NCBI RefSeq assembly: GCF_900099965.1
Contig: NZ_FNDJ01000006.1
Coordinates: 140,165-204,164 of the forward strand
Direction of reading: 5' to 3'
Origin: Nonomuraea jiangxiensis
Lineage (GTDB): Bacteria; Actinomycetota; Actinomycetes; Streptosporangiales; Streptosporangiaceae
Length of the DNA stretch: 64,000 bases
The position numbers and the translations under genes were made by a program. The notes under the pieces are model-generated. The model searched no databases, was not told the origin of the DNA, and saw only the letters and a program-made list of their open reading frames with translations. Positions 43,119 to 50,646 of this stretch are shown piece by piece; position 1 is the stretch's first letter; the number at the start of each line of letters is the position of its first letter.

Positions 43119-43444
43119 TCACACCCTCGAACCCGCTCCGGCGTGCGGGAGCCAGCCGCTCTCCTCCGCCCAGGACGCGGCGATCGCGATCAGGAGATCG
43201 ACGACGGGATCCTTCACGTCGGTATAGGTGGCGACATCGGGGACCGCGTGCGCGAGCACGTTCTTGAACCGGACGTAGGCCGGCACCGCCTCCTGCTGCG
43301 CGCAGAACCAGTCCCGGAACAGCCCCCGCTCGGCCAGGACCCGGTCGAAGACGTCCGTTCGTCGCAGAGGCTCGATCCTCGCGCCCGCCAGGCGTCGTCG
43401 TGATCGACCACGACGGGACGCACGGGGTTCGTGTCATGCGCCAT
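43119..43444 (-). pseudogene. Frameshifted gene of unknown function
   Basis: A plausible N terminus (MAHDTNPVRPVVVDHDDAW, ATG 43444) ends in noise, while the -1 frame continues from about 43385 as RIEPLRRTDVFDRVLAERGL, FRDWFCAQQEAVPAYVRFKN, VLAHAVPDVATYTDVKDPVV and on to a stop at 43119. The second part has natural composition and high-GC third positions but no start codon before an in-frame stop. A one-base loss near 43380-43390 would join them into a ~108-residue protein. I do not recognise the family. A sequencing error is an alternative. Confidence 0.6.
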
Positions 43445-43749
43445 TCGATGGAGTGTAGGAAACCGGGACCAGCAGGAACATTCAATAATTCTTCCCAGCA
43501 TCCACATCACTCCGCACGCGACACCCGGCGGCCAAACACCTGATCGCCTTCCCGCCGCTGCCTAATAGTCCACGACCGCAATCCCGCGGCCCCCGCCGCA
43601 GGATGTCCCGGCACAACTGGATTTCGGAACTCCGGGCGGCTCCACGGGCGCGCCGATTTTCGCGCGACCCCCACGATTACTTACCGTTGGCGGAGATTAC
43701 GCGGTGCTATCGTCGGTGAATCAAGTCACGGAATGAAGGGGGGGACGCG
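43445..43749. other. Intergenic region upstream of the Asn/Gly-repeat genes
   Basis: About 305 bases of lower GC with no supportable gene. A possible promoter is TTGGCG (43687) and TATCGT (43708) with an extended TG, though the 15-base spacing is short. Confidence 0.4.
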
Positions 43750-44148
43750 TTGAGAGCATTCGTACGAATTGCGGTGATCATTCTGCTCGGCTGCGGCGCA
43801 CTGCTGACCGCGAACAGCGCATCGGCAGTGGCAGAGCCCGAAGAGGGAGGCTCCCTGCTCTACCGGATGACAGGAGCGGACCTCGGCACCCTGATCGAGG
43901 CCCTGCCCAGCGTTTTCTGCGGCAACCGCCTGATCAGCTACAACTCCCCGACGCTCAATTCGCCCACGAAGTGCGTCAACGGCCCGGAGAACAGCGGAAA
44001 CTCAACCAACAGCGGGAATTACCATAATGAAGGAAACGCGATCAACAGCGGTAACTTCTCCAACACCAACGGCTCCACCGGCAGCGGCAACACCACGAAC
44101 GGCGGAAACACCGCCAACGGACCCCAGACCGTTGAGTCAGGCTGGTGA
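43750..44148 (+). CDS. Secreted Asn/Gly-repeat protein 1
   Basis: A 132-residue product starting at TTG 43750 behind AAGGGGGGG. A Sec signal peptide (RAFVRIAVIILLGCGALLT, cleavage after ASA near residue 26) is followed by a short region with two cysteines (Cys57, Cys75), then a low-complexity domain of hexapeptides N-x-G-N-x-x (NSGNSTNSGNYHNEGNAINS and onward, residues 81-124), ending NGGNTANGPQTVES. The pattern resembles the NxGN repeats of mycobacterial PPE-MPTR proteins and could form a beta-solenoid or amyloid-like structure. Function unknown. Base composition is lower in GC than neighbours. Confidence 0.8.
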   Translation: MRAFVRIAVIILLGCGALLTANSASAVAEPEEGGSLLYRMTGADLGTLIEALPSVFCGNRLISYNSPTLNSPTKCVNGPENSGNSTNSGNYHNEGNAINSGNFSNTNGSTGSGNTTNGGNTANGPQTVESGW

Positions 44149-44154
44149 CCGGCG

Positions 44155-44469
44155 ATGACGGGCTTGACGCGGAAGGCCCTGCTGGCCGCGGCTCATCTCG
44201 GGTTGATGGTGACGGCGGTCGTACTGTCCACGCCGCTACTCGAACGCTCGGCCTCGGCCACGGCGGCGGTCGGGCACGACGCGTTCGCCGACCGGGGGAA
44301 CCTGTGGAAAAGCGGTAACTATCGCGTCCGCGGGCGTCAGGTGAACAGCGGCAACTGGGACAACGCCAACGGCTCACTCAACAGCGACAACATCATCAAC
44401 GGCGGCAACTACGCCAACGGACCGCAACACATCGTGGAGGCCCCGGGAATCTCCAAGATGGTGCGTTGA
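44155..44469 (+). CDS. Secreted Asn/Gly-repeat protein 2
   Basis: A 104-residue paralogue of the preceding gene, six bases downstream. It has a signal-peptide-like N terminus (TRKALLAAAHLGLMVTAVVL, possible cleavage after ASA near residue 35) and NxGN-type repeats (RGNLWKSGNYRVRG, VNSGNWDNANGSLNSDNIIN). The C terminus NGGNYANGPQHIVE matches NGGNTANGPQTVES of the first protein, so the two derive from duplication. It lacks the cysteine pair. A strong hairpin follows. The pair probably forms one transcript. Confidence 0.8.
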   Translation: MTGLTRKALLAAAHLGLMVTAVVLSTPLLERSASATAAVGHDAFADRGNLWKSGNYRVRGRQVNSGNWDNANGSLNSDNIINGGNYANGPQHIVEAPGISKMVR

Positions 44470-44486
44470 CCGGCGGATGATCCGAT

Positions 44487-44513
44487 GGCCCCGATAACGG
44501 CGCCATCGGGGCC
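44487..44513 (+). terminator. Terminator of the Asn/Gly-repeat gene pair
   Basis: Perfect 9-bp stem GGCCCCGAT / ATCGGGGCC, 9-base loop, 17 bases after the second gene. Confidence 0.65.
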
Positions 44514-44748
44514 AGGGGCACTCGCCTGATGTGCGCACTCCGAGTGACGGACCGGAGTTTCGGCAAGCGGCGAGTGAAACCGGCCGACCGGCGGCTGGAA
44601 ACCCGGCGCTCGCTGAACGGGAGAGAGTTCGGCGAGCGTCCCCGTTGTGACGGCGCCGCCGGCCCACCCCCACAACAGAGAGCGGCGCTCAGGACGCAGG
44701 ACCACCAAGGTCATCGCGAAAGCGTCGCGCAGAATGCTCCACCATCAG

Positions 44749-44781
44749 AAAAGCCCGGCTCCAAGATGACTTGGACCGGGC
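44749..44781 (-). terminator. Terminator of tRNA-Thr
   Basis: On the minus strand GCCCGGTCCAAG and CTTGGAGCCGGGC form a long stem followed by TTTTCT, 21 bases after the tRNA 3' end; a classic intrinsic terminator. Confidence 0.85.
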
Positions 44782-44801
44782 GTTTTCCTGCTCACAGTGC
44801 G

Positions 44802-44874
44802 AGCCCCCAAACGGAATCGAACCGTTGACCTTCTCCTTACCATGGAGACGCTCTGCCGACTGAGCTATAGGGGC
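44802..44874 (-). tRNA. tRNA-Thr (GGT)
   Basis: 73-base cloverleaf: acceptor GCCCCTA / TGGGGGC, D-arm GCTCAGTCGGCAGAGC, anticodon loop ATGGTAA with GGT complementary to 44839-44841, T-arm AACGG-TTCGATT-CCGTT. CCA is not encoded. It carries its own terminator and is now 2.2 kb upstream of tRNA-Met. Confidence 0.95.
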
Positions 44875-44913
44875 CTGTCCGGCGCTGCGGACAGGTGTAA
44901 CCATACACGTGAG

Positions 44914-45144
44914 TCAGCGATGATGCGAACTCGTTCGGGCCTCCACAGCCGCTTCGGTCCTCCGCCGCACGGGCAACTCGATCACCTCACACAGGTCGGC
45001 CAGATCGACGTGTCCGGCCACCTCGGCCACAGACGTGCAGTCGGCGACCAACCACCCGTGCCGGCGCACCCGTAGCACCTGCCGCCCAGCTCGCATGACA
45101 CCCACGACCTCGAAGCCGTCGAGTCCCACCCATCGCCTGTCCAT
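44914..45144 (-). CDS. Small hypothetical protein
   Basis: A 76-residue product from ATG 45144 (an ATG four codons earlier is possible), stopping 39 bases before tRNA-Thr. It reads MDRRWVGLDGFEVVGVMRAG, then VLRVRRHGWLVADCTSVAEV and ADLCEVIELPV. The composition is natural and similar short proteins appear in other actinomycetes; they are unassigned. No signal peptide or membrane segment. Confidence 0.65.
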   Translation of the reverse strand: MDRRWVGLDGFEVVGVMRAGRQVLRVRRHGWLVADCTSVAEVAGHVDLADLCEVIELPVRRRTEAAVEARTSSHHR

Positions 45145-45270
45145 AGCGGCACACATTAGCCGCCGGGTCTCTCATTTTCCGTGGAGTCACACGCGTTACA
45201 GCCATACCAACTCGGCACCGGCCATCCCGGAAGCCGGCGCGGGAACGGTGCCGCGCCGGGTGCCCGTGGC

Positions 45271-45792
45271 TCAGTACCGGTAGAAGCCCGCAAAGTCCTT
45301 CCGCCCCCCGACGTGGTCGATGCGGACCACGGCCCCGGTGTAAGGAGCGTCCATCATCTTCCCCCCACCGAGATACACGCCCACATGGTGTGTCTTGATC
45401 GACTTGTCCGTGACGTGGCCGAAGAAGACCAGGTCCCCCGGCCGCCCCATGGCGACCCGCCGCAGCTCGCGTACCTGGTCGTCGGTGTTCCCCGGCCCCA
45501 GTACGTCGCTCCCGTGCGCCAGCGCGTAGACCCACCTGGCGAGCCCCGAACAGTCCAGCCCCCGGGTGACGGCCGCCGGGCACGGCCTGATCTTCCCCCG
45601 GTACCCCACGCACGTCCCCAGCGACGGTCCGGGGTCGGCCGCGTGTCCGCCTCCCCACGAGTACGCGACCCCGAGCCGCTGGATCTCGTAGGAGGCCCGG
45701 ACGATCCGAGCCGGTACGTACCGGTCCAACGGCACGGAGGCGGTGGCGGCCAGCAGGAGCAGAGCCGCCACCACAGCCGACCGCCGCCTCAT
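45271..45792 (-). CDS. NlpC/P60 cell-wall peptidase, secreted
   Basis: A 173-residue secreted endopeptidase expected to cut peptidoglycan stem peptides. Signal peptide RRRSAVVAALLLLAATASV; catalytic Cys81 in RGLDCSGLARWVYAL; catalytic His136 in THHVGVYLGGGKMMDA; GDLVFFG precedes it. The catalytic domain is near full length, with an extra loop (GTCVGYRGKIRPC) bearing two cysteines that could form a disulfide. It lies downstream of the GH25 lysozyme on the same strand, so wall remodelling functions are grouped. Confidence 0.93.
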   Translation of the reverse strand: MRRRSAVVAALLLLAATASVPLDRYVPARIVRASYEIQRLGVAYSWGGGHAADPGPSLGTCVGYRGKIRPCPAAVTRGLDCSGLARWVYALAHGSDVLGPGNTDDQVRELRRVAMGRPGDLVFFGHVTDKSIKTHHVGVYLGGGKMMDAPYTGAVVRIDHVGGRKDFAGFYRY

Positions 45793-45821
45793 CCCGCCCC
45801 CTTCGATAGAGCCCCGGGGAT

Positions 45822-46841
45822 TTATCCGGCTTTAAGGGTGAGCTTTATTGAGCCAACGGTGACGTTCATGCCAACTGTTCCCTTTACCTTGGCGTTCGTG
45901 GTGATGGTGAACGTCTTCTTCGCCCCCCGGGCCAGTTCCGAGAGCCTGCACGACACGGCCGTACCGCTGAACTTGCACCCCGGCGCCTTCACCACCCGGT
46001 GCCCGCCGAACGCCCGTCCCGACACCTTGACGTCGCGCACCGGATGCGGGCCGGTGTTCGACAGGGTCACGATGTAGGTCTTCCTGCTTTTGGCCGCCCC
46101 CGACACCGTCACCTCCGCCGGCGGGTTGGCCAGTTCGGCCAGCTGCGACTCCGTACCGTGGAACGCGTTGCCCCCACCGGCCAGCGGCCCCTTCTCCGCC
46201 GACTGCCAGAACGTGTACCGCGTCCAGCCCTTCGGCAGCTCGCCGGGATCGCCGCCCCACCGGGCCAGCCACAGCGGGTTGGCCTTGAACGCGCCGGAGT
46301 TGCCCGTGCACGTCTGCCACCAGCTCGTGGTGGTGTAGATGATCGCGCGCCGCCCGGTCGCGTCGTAGTACTTCTTCGTGAAGTCCTTGATCCAGGTGAC
46401 CATGTCGGCCGTGGACAGGTCGTAACAGTTGTTCTTGCCGTTCCGGTCCTTGTACGGGTTGTCCTCGACATCGAGCACCCCCGGCAGCGTCAGGCCGTCG
46501 CTGACCCAGTTGCCGCCGTTCTGCAGGAAATAGTCGGCCTGCGCCGTCCCGTTGGATTCGTGTGGTTGCGCAAAGTGATAGGCGCCACGGACGAGCCCGG
46601 CCGCGGCGGCGCCGTCGTACTGGGCGTCGAAACTCGGGTTGCGATAGTTCGTGCCCTCGGTGGCGTGGACGAACGCGAACTTCCCACCGCCCGAGGACAC
46701 ACTTCCCCAGTCGACCTCGCCCGTCCAGTTGCTGACGTCAACCCCGGTAACACCATCGGCCGCCTCGGCGGCCCCGGCCCCACTGACCCCGAGCATTGCA
46801 ATTACTACAAATAACAGCGCACGTTTCACGCCGCAGATCAT
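45822..46841 (-). CDS. GH25 lysozyme with C-terminal beta-sandwich
   Basis: A 339-residue secreted muramidase. After the signal peptide (AALLFVVIAMLGV-like, cleavage near AEA) comes the GH25 domain: GVDVSNWTGEVDW with Asp35, FAFVHATEGTNYRNPSFDAQ, GLVRGAYHFAQP, and the catalytic pair in LDVEDNPY (Asp124, Glu126). Residues ~245-339 look like a beta-sandwich of the CARDB type (TYIVTLSNTGPHPVRDVKVS, LSELARGAKKTFTI), maybe for wall binding. ATG 46841 overlaps the stop of the upstream kinase by four bases, so the two are co-translated. Confidence 0.93.
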   Translation of the reverse strand: MICGVKRALLFVVIAMLGVSGAGAAEAADGVTGVDVSNWTGEVDWGSVSSGGGKFAFVHATEGTNYRNPSFDAQYDGAAAAGLVRGAYHFAQPHESNGTAQADYFLQNGGNWVSDGLTLPGVLDVEDNPYKDRNGKNNCYDLSTADMVTWIKDFTKKYYDATGRRAIIYTTTSWWQTCTGNSGAFKANPLWLARWGGDPGELPKGWTRYTFWQSAEKGPLAGGGNAFHGTESQLAELANPPAEVTVSGAAKSRKTYIVTLSNTGPHPVRDVKVSGRAFGGHRVVKAPGCKFSGTAVSCRLSELARGAKKTFTITTNAKVKGTVGMNVTVGSIKLTLKAG

Positions 46842-47371
46842 CGCGGAGCACTACACAATTCCGCAAGTCGCGAAATATCAACGGATATAGACGTATCGAC
46901 GCGGAACACCGCCCCCAACCCCAGCGGCCGCGCCCCCGCCACCCATTCCACCCATCGCTCATCACCGACCTCGGCGTCAAGGTGGATCGGGTGCCGTTCA
47001 CGCCGCTCGTAGCGACTCCTGGCGAGGTCAGGCGGTACGTCGCACCAGACCTCGCGCACCGCCGCCCCGGCGACGCCCGCCCGGTCGAGTCCGGCGAGCA
47101 CCACCGGCCGCAACGGCGCCGGCCACAGGCTCTCCAGCACGGCGCCGCGCCCGCAGCTCGCCAGCAGCGTCCACAGGCTCTCGCTCGCGGCCGCCCCCAG
47201 CCGCCTGCTCCACTCCCGTTCGCCGACCCCGTCGGGCCTTTCGAGCATGTCGGCGAGGGTCTCCTTGAGATCGTCCTTGCTGAAGACCGGCAGTCCGAGC
47301 GCCCGCCCCAGCCCCCGCGCGAGGGTGGTCTTCCCTGCTCCCGGCAGCCCGTTCACGAGTACGCACAGCAT
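46838..47371 (-). CDS. P-loop kinase-like protein
   Basis: A 177-residue protein of the zeta-toxin/chloramphenicol-phosphotransferase-like kinase group. Walker A NGLPGAGKTT lies at residues 7-16; FSKDDLKETLADML resembles the substrate-side segment of such kinases, and the lid region is VPPDLARSRYERRER. I start at ATG 47371 (MLCVLVNGLPGAGKTT). Substrate is unknown; it may phosphorylate a nucleoside, sugar or antibiotic. The four-base overlap with the lysozyme gene is unexpected. Confidence 0.82.
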   Translation of the reverse strand: MLCVLVNGLPGAGKTTLARGLGRALGLPVFSKDDLKETLADMLERPDGVGEREWSRRLGAAASESLWTLLASCGRGAVLESLWPAPLRPVVLAGLDRAGVAGAAVREVWCDVPPDLARSRYERRERHPIHLDAEVGDERWVEWVAGARPLGLGAVFRVDTSISVDISRLAELCSAPR

Positions 47372-47627
47372 GGCCACACATGCTGCCGCAGCCCGTACAC
47401 GCCCGCATGGCGAAAAAAGTTTCCAGGTAACGGGAAAACCGCACCTCAGACCCCCAAAATCCGCCACCAAGGAGCCGCCGCCGAACACGTCGTTTCCGCA
47501 GGTCAGAGGCGTTTGTATACCTTACATTCACGTTTGCCAAACCGGGATCTCCCTGCACAAACTTGGTTCGATCCTCAATCGAGCCCCCGACCTGGGGTTT
47601 CTTCGCCATGCCCAGAGGAGACCGACC

Positions 47628-48569
47628 ATGATCCATACCCGGGGACTGACCCGAGTGTTCAAAGTCAAGAAGCAGTCCGTCGAAGCCGTGCGCGGCCTCG
47701 ACCTCGATGTCGAAGCCGGCCAGCTCGTCGCCTTCCTGGGCCCGAACGGCGCCGGCAAGTCCACCACCTTGCGCATGCTCACGACGCTCCTGCCGCCCAC
47801 CTCGGGCCAGGCCATGGTGGCGGGCCGCGACGTGGCCAGGGACCCGGCAGGCGTCCGCGCCCGCATCGGCTACGTGGGCCAGCAGAACGGCGCGGGCGAG
47901 AACTTCCGGGTCCGCGACGAGCTCGTCACCCAGGGCCGCTGCTACGGCCTCACCGTCAGGCAGGCGAACGCCAGAGCCGACGAGCTGCTCGACCTGCTGG
48001 ACCTGAAACCGCTGGCCAAGCGCCTGCCCGGCACCCTGTCAGGCGGCCAGCGCCGCCGCCTGGACATCGCCCTCGGCCTCATCCACCGCCCCGACCTGCT
48101 CTTCCTCGACGAGCCCTCGACCGGCCTGGACCCGAAGAGCCGGGCGGACATCTGGCGGCACATCCTGCGCCTACGGGAGGCGTACGGGACGACGTTGGTC
48201 CTGACCACCCACTACCTGGAGGAGGCCGACAGCATGGCCGAGCGGGTGGTGATCATCGACAACGGCCGGATCATCGCCGACGGCACCGCCGAACAGCTCA
48301 AGAACGACCTCGCGGGCGACCACATCTCCATCACCACGACCACGGAGCAGGACGCCGCCAGAGCCGTCGCCCTGGCGGGCGGCACCGCCGAGGGCACGAC
48401 CGTCCGCGTCAAGGTCCCCAACGCGGCCGCCGCGCTCCCCGACCACCTCAGAACCCTCGACGGCTCCGGCATCAAGGTCGCCACCGCCGAGACCATCCGC
48501 CCCACCCTCGACGACGTGTTCCTCACTCTCACCGGGAGAAGCCTGACCGATGATGACATTCCTGCGTGA
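47628..48569 (+). CDS. ABC exporter ATPase (DrrA-like)
   Basis: A 313-residue ATPase of the antibiotic/daunorubicin resistance type. Walker A LGPNGAGKSTTLRML, Q-loop GYVGQQNG, signature LSGGQRRRLDIALGL, Walker B LLFLDEPSTGLDP and H-loop LTTHYLEEAD are all present, followed by a DrrA-type C-terminal region with TLDDVFLTLTGR. ATG 47628 follows AGAGGAG. It pairs with the membrane subunit, whose start overlaps its end by 20 bases. Confidence 0.95.
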   Translation: MIHTRGLTRVFKVKKQSVEAVRGLDLDVEAGQLVAFLGPNGAGKSTTLRMLTTLLPPTSGQAMVAGRDVARDPAGVRARIGYVGQQNGAGENFRVRDELVTQGRCYGLTVRQANARADELLDLLDLKPLAKRLPGTLSGGQRRRLDIALGLIHRPDLLFLDEPSTGLDPKSRADIWRHILRLREAYGTTLVLTTHYLEEADSMAERVVIIDNGRIIADGTAEQLKNDLAGDHISITTTTEQDAARAVALAGGTAEGTTVRVKVPNAAAALPDHLRTLDGSGIKVATAETIRPTLDDVFLTLTGRSLTDDDIPA

Positions 48570-49293
48570 CACCCGCACCGTCTTCTCCCGCGAGTTCGCG
48601 CCGGCCCGGCGCGATCCCACCGGCCTGCTCTTCGAGATGGGGCAGCCGTTGCTGTTCCTGTTCCTGTTCGGGTCGCTGCTGGACGGGGCGGTCGGCTCGT
48701 CGTGGCAGTGGTTCGTGCCGGGGATCCTGGTCATGATGTGCCTGACCGGGCCCATGGGCGCCGGCTACACGCTGCTGGTGGAGCTGATCGGCGGCTCGAT
48801 GGAACGCCTGCTGGTCACGCCGCTGAACCGGACGGCGATGCTGGTGGGCCGGACGCTGAAGGACATGCTCGTCCTGCTGACCCAGACCGTGCTGATCATC
48901 CTGCTGGCTCTCCCCCTGGGCTTCCAGCTGTATCCCGTGGGGATCCTGCTGGCGGTGGCCCAGCTGGTGGTCTTCGGGGTCGGGCTGGGCGCGCTCTCGT
49001 TCGTCCTGGCCATCAAGTCGGCCCCGGGCGGCACCCTGTTCTACATCGTCAGCCAGTCGATCCTGTTCCCGCTGCTGCTCCTGTCCGGTGTGCTGCTCCC
49101 CCTGGACACCGCCCCCGGCTGGCTCCGCGTGGCCGGGCAGGTCAACCCCGTCACCTACATCGTGGACGCCCAGCGCGCCCTCTTCGCGGGCGATCTCGTC
49201 AACCCGTCCGTCCTGTACGGGACCGCCGCCGCCTGCGGTGTCGCCGCGCTCGGCCTCTACCTGGGCAACCGGGCGATGCGCCGAGGCGTCTGA
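48550..49293 (+). CDS. ABC-2 type permease (DrrB-like)
   Basis: Membrane subunit of 247 residues with six hydrophobic helices and the ABC-2 pattern: FSREFAPARRDPTGLLFEMG, MGAGYTLLVELIGGSMERLL with VTPLNRTAMLVGRTLKDML, and VNPVTYIVDAQRALF. It starts with two ATGs at 48550, overlapping the ATPase gene by 20 bases in a different frame, so translation is coupled. Exported molecule unknown. No regulator adjoins the pair, unlike many drug-export operons. Confidence 0.94.
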   Translation: MMTFLRDTRTVFSREFAPARRDPTGLLFEMGQPLLFLFLFGSLLDGAVGSSWQWFVPGILVMMCLTGPMGAGYTLLVELIGGSMERLLVTPLNRTAMLVGRTLKDMLVLLTQTVLIILLALPLGFQLYPVGILLAVAQLVVFGVGLGALSFVLAIKSAPGGTLFYIVSQSILFPLLLLSGVLLPLDTAPGWLRVAGQVNPVTYIVDAQRALFAGDLVNPSVLYGTAAACGVAALGLYLGNRAMRRGV

Positions 49294-49321
49294 CCAGCCA
49301 ACATCGGCGAGAATGTCGGTC

Positions 49322-49837
49322 ATGACCCATGTGATCGCAACCCGCACCGTGCCCTGGATCCCCGTGGCACACCGCCTGGACCTGATCCTCTCCCCGACCC
49401 TCCCGCCCGTGGATCAGATCACCTCCGCGTTCGCATTCGTGTCCGACGAGACCGGCCGGACCCTCCTGACCTGTATAGACCGCGAGGGCCGCGGCTGGGA
49501 CATCCCCGGCGGCCACCTGGAACCCGGCGAAACCCCACCGGAGGCCGCGGCCCGCGAGCTCTATGAGGAGACCGGCCTCCGCCTCACCTCGTCCGACCTG
49601 TCCGTCTTCGCCTGGGAACGCATCGAACTCCACGAACCGCCCCCCGCCGACTACCGCTATGCGGCCCTGACGTACATGGTGATGTTCCGGGCCCGCCTCC
49701 CCCGCCCCGGAGCCCCCACCCGCCCGCCCGCCGGCTCGGAGAGCACTCATGCCGAATGGCTCTCCTACGCGGACATCAGCCGCCTGTGCGCCGGCCGGAG
49801 CTGGCTGGCCCTGCTAGATGGTGCGCGCCCGCTCTAG
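49322..49837 (+). CDS. Nudix hydrolase
   Basis: A 171-residue Nudix protein. The full Nudix box is present: GGHLEPGETPPEAAARELYE, then ETGL. Substrates of this group include nucleoside diphosphate derivatives and oxidised nucleotides, and cannot be read from the box. ATG 49322 is chosen over ATG 49313. It lies 28 bases after the ABC permease; its last 24 bases overlap the converging flavin-reductase gene. Confidence 0.92.
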   Translation: MTHVIATRTVPWIPVAHRLDLILSPTLPPVDQITSAFAFVSDETGRTLLTCIDREGRGWDIPGGHLEPGETPPEAAARELYEETGLRLTSSDLSVFAWERIELHEPPPADYRYAALTYMVMFRARLPRPGAPTRPPAGSESTHAEWLSYADISRLCAGRSWLALLDGARPL

Positions 49838-50479
49838 GTCCTCGGTGCGGTAGAGCCGCTCCGGAATGCTCGCCAGCGTGGAGTGGCGCACCCGCGGGCC
49901 CAGCCCGTAGAAGTGCTGGAAGCTCATGATCAGTGGCCGCCAGGCGTCGGGGTCGATGTGGTCGCTCGTCCCCTCCAGGCGGATCTCCTCGTGCACCCAG
50001 ACCCGCTGCACGCGTACCTCAAAGGCCAGCGCCGAGCCGTCGCCCATGGGATGCGACGCCTCCACGACCGCCTCCATGCTGACCGGGCACTCGGCCACCC
50101 GAGGCGGCGCGACCGTCTCGGACGGCACGGGGGTCAGCCCGGCCCGCCCGAACTTGTCGGGCACGAACCGGTATCCCCGCTGCTGCTTGCGTTCCGAGAC
50201 GGGGTCGGCCCCGGTGGTGAGCGCGAGCCGGTCGACGGCCGGGGCGATGGCGTCGGAGGGCAGGTTGAGCACGCATTCGCGCGTCCTGAGCAGGTTCGCG
50301 GTCGTCTTGGAGGCGCCGCCCATGCCCAGCATCGCCCGCCAGCCGAGCCAGAAGGCGGAGGACATGGGGGCCAGGTTGGGCGTGCTGTCCTCGTTGAGGG
50401 TGGAGATCAGGACCACGGGCGTGCCGAAGTAGAGGATGTTCGGCTCGATCCGGACGTGTGTGTCGACAACAGAAGTCAT
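49814..50479 (-). CDS. Flavin reductase-like protein (FMN-binding split barrel)
   Basis: A 221-residue protein with the FMN-binding split-barrel pattern: EPNILYFGTPVVLISTLNED, NLAPMSSAFWLGWRAMLGMG, TTANLLRTRECVLNLPSD and a C-terminal FYGLGPRVRHSTLA. Members either reduce flavins for two-component monooxygenases or bind flavin in other redox roles; no partner oxygenase is adjacent. The start ATG 50479 (MTSVVDTHVRIEPNI) is selected over an upstream extension into the divergent promoter. Confidence 0.88.
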   Translation of the reverse strand: MTSVVDTHVRIEPNILYFGTPVVLISTLNEDSTPNLAPMSSAFWLGWRAMLGMGGASKTTANLLRTRECVLNLPSDAIAPAVDRLALTTGADPVSERKQQRGYRFVPDKFGRAGLTPVPSETVAPPRVAECPVSMEAVVEASHPMGDGSALAFEVRVQRVWVHEEIRLEGTSDHIDPDAWRPLIMSFQHFYGLGPRVRHSTLASIPERLYRTEDLERARTI

Positions 50480-50646
50480 GGCCCCCACTTTCACCGCCCT
50501 GGGGAATCCCCCGCTGGCGGCCTTCGGACGTCTCGCTGCGTGGCCCTCGTCACGGCCCGTGGCGCACGTCACATCGGCCTCGTGTCACGGACCGGCCGGC
50601 CTCCCGCATCTCGTGGTCGTCAGCACGACGAGAGAGGTACGAGACG

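Larger units (their letters stand above)
44470..44801. other. Intergenic region between the repeat-protein pair and tRNA-Thr
   Basis: About 330 bases with two hairpin terminators, one for the repeat-protein unit (44487-44513) and one for tRNA-Thr (44749-44781). I see no supportable gene between them. Confidence 0.6.

Noticed and set aside
42782..44874. Recent site-specific integration with att duplications at tRNA-Thr
   Set aside because: The tRNA-like copy is only partly similar and has indels; a fresh event would leave an identical core, and no integrase is present.
50583..50621. ECF41 promoter (TGTCACG ... CGTC) before the FAD oxidoreductase
   Set aside because: The two elements are 28 bases apart, too far for the known spacing.
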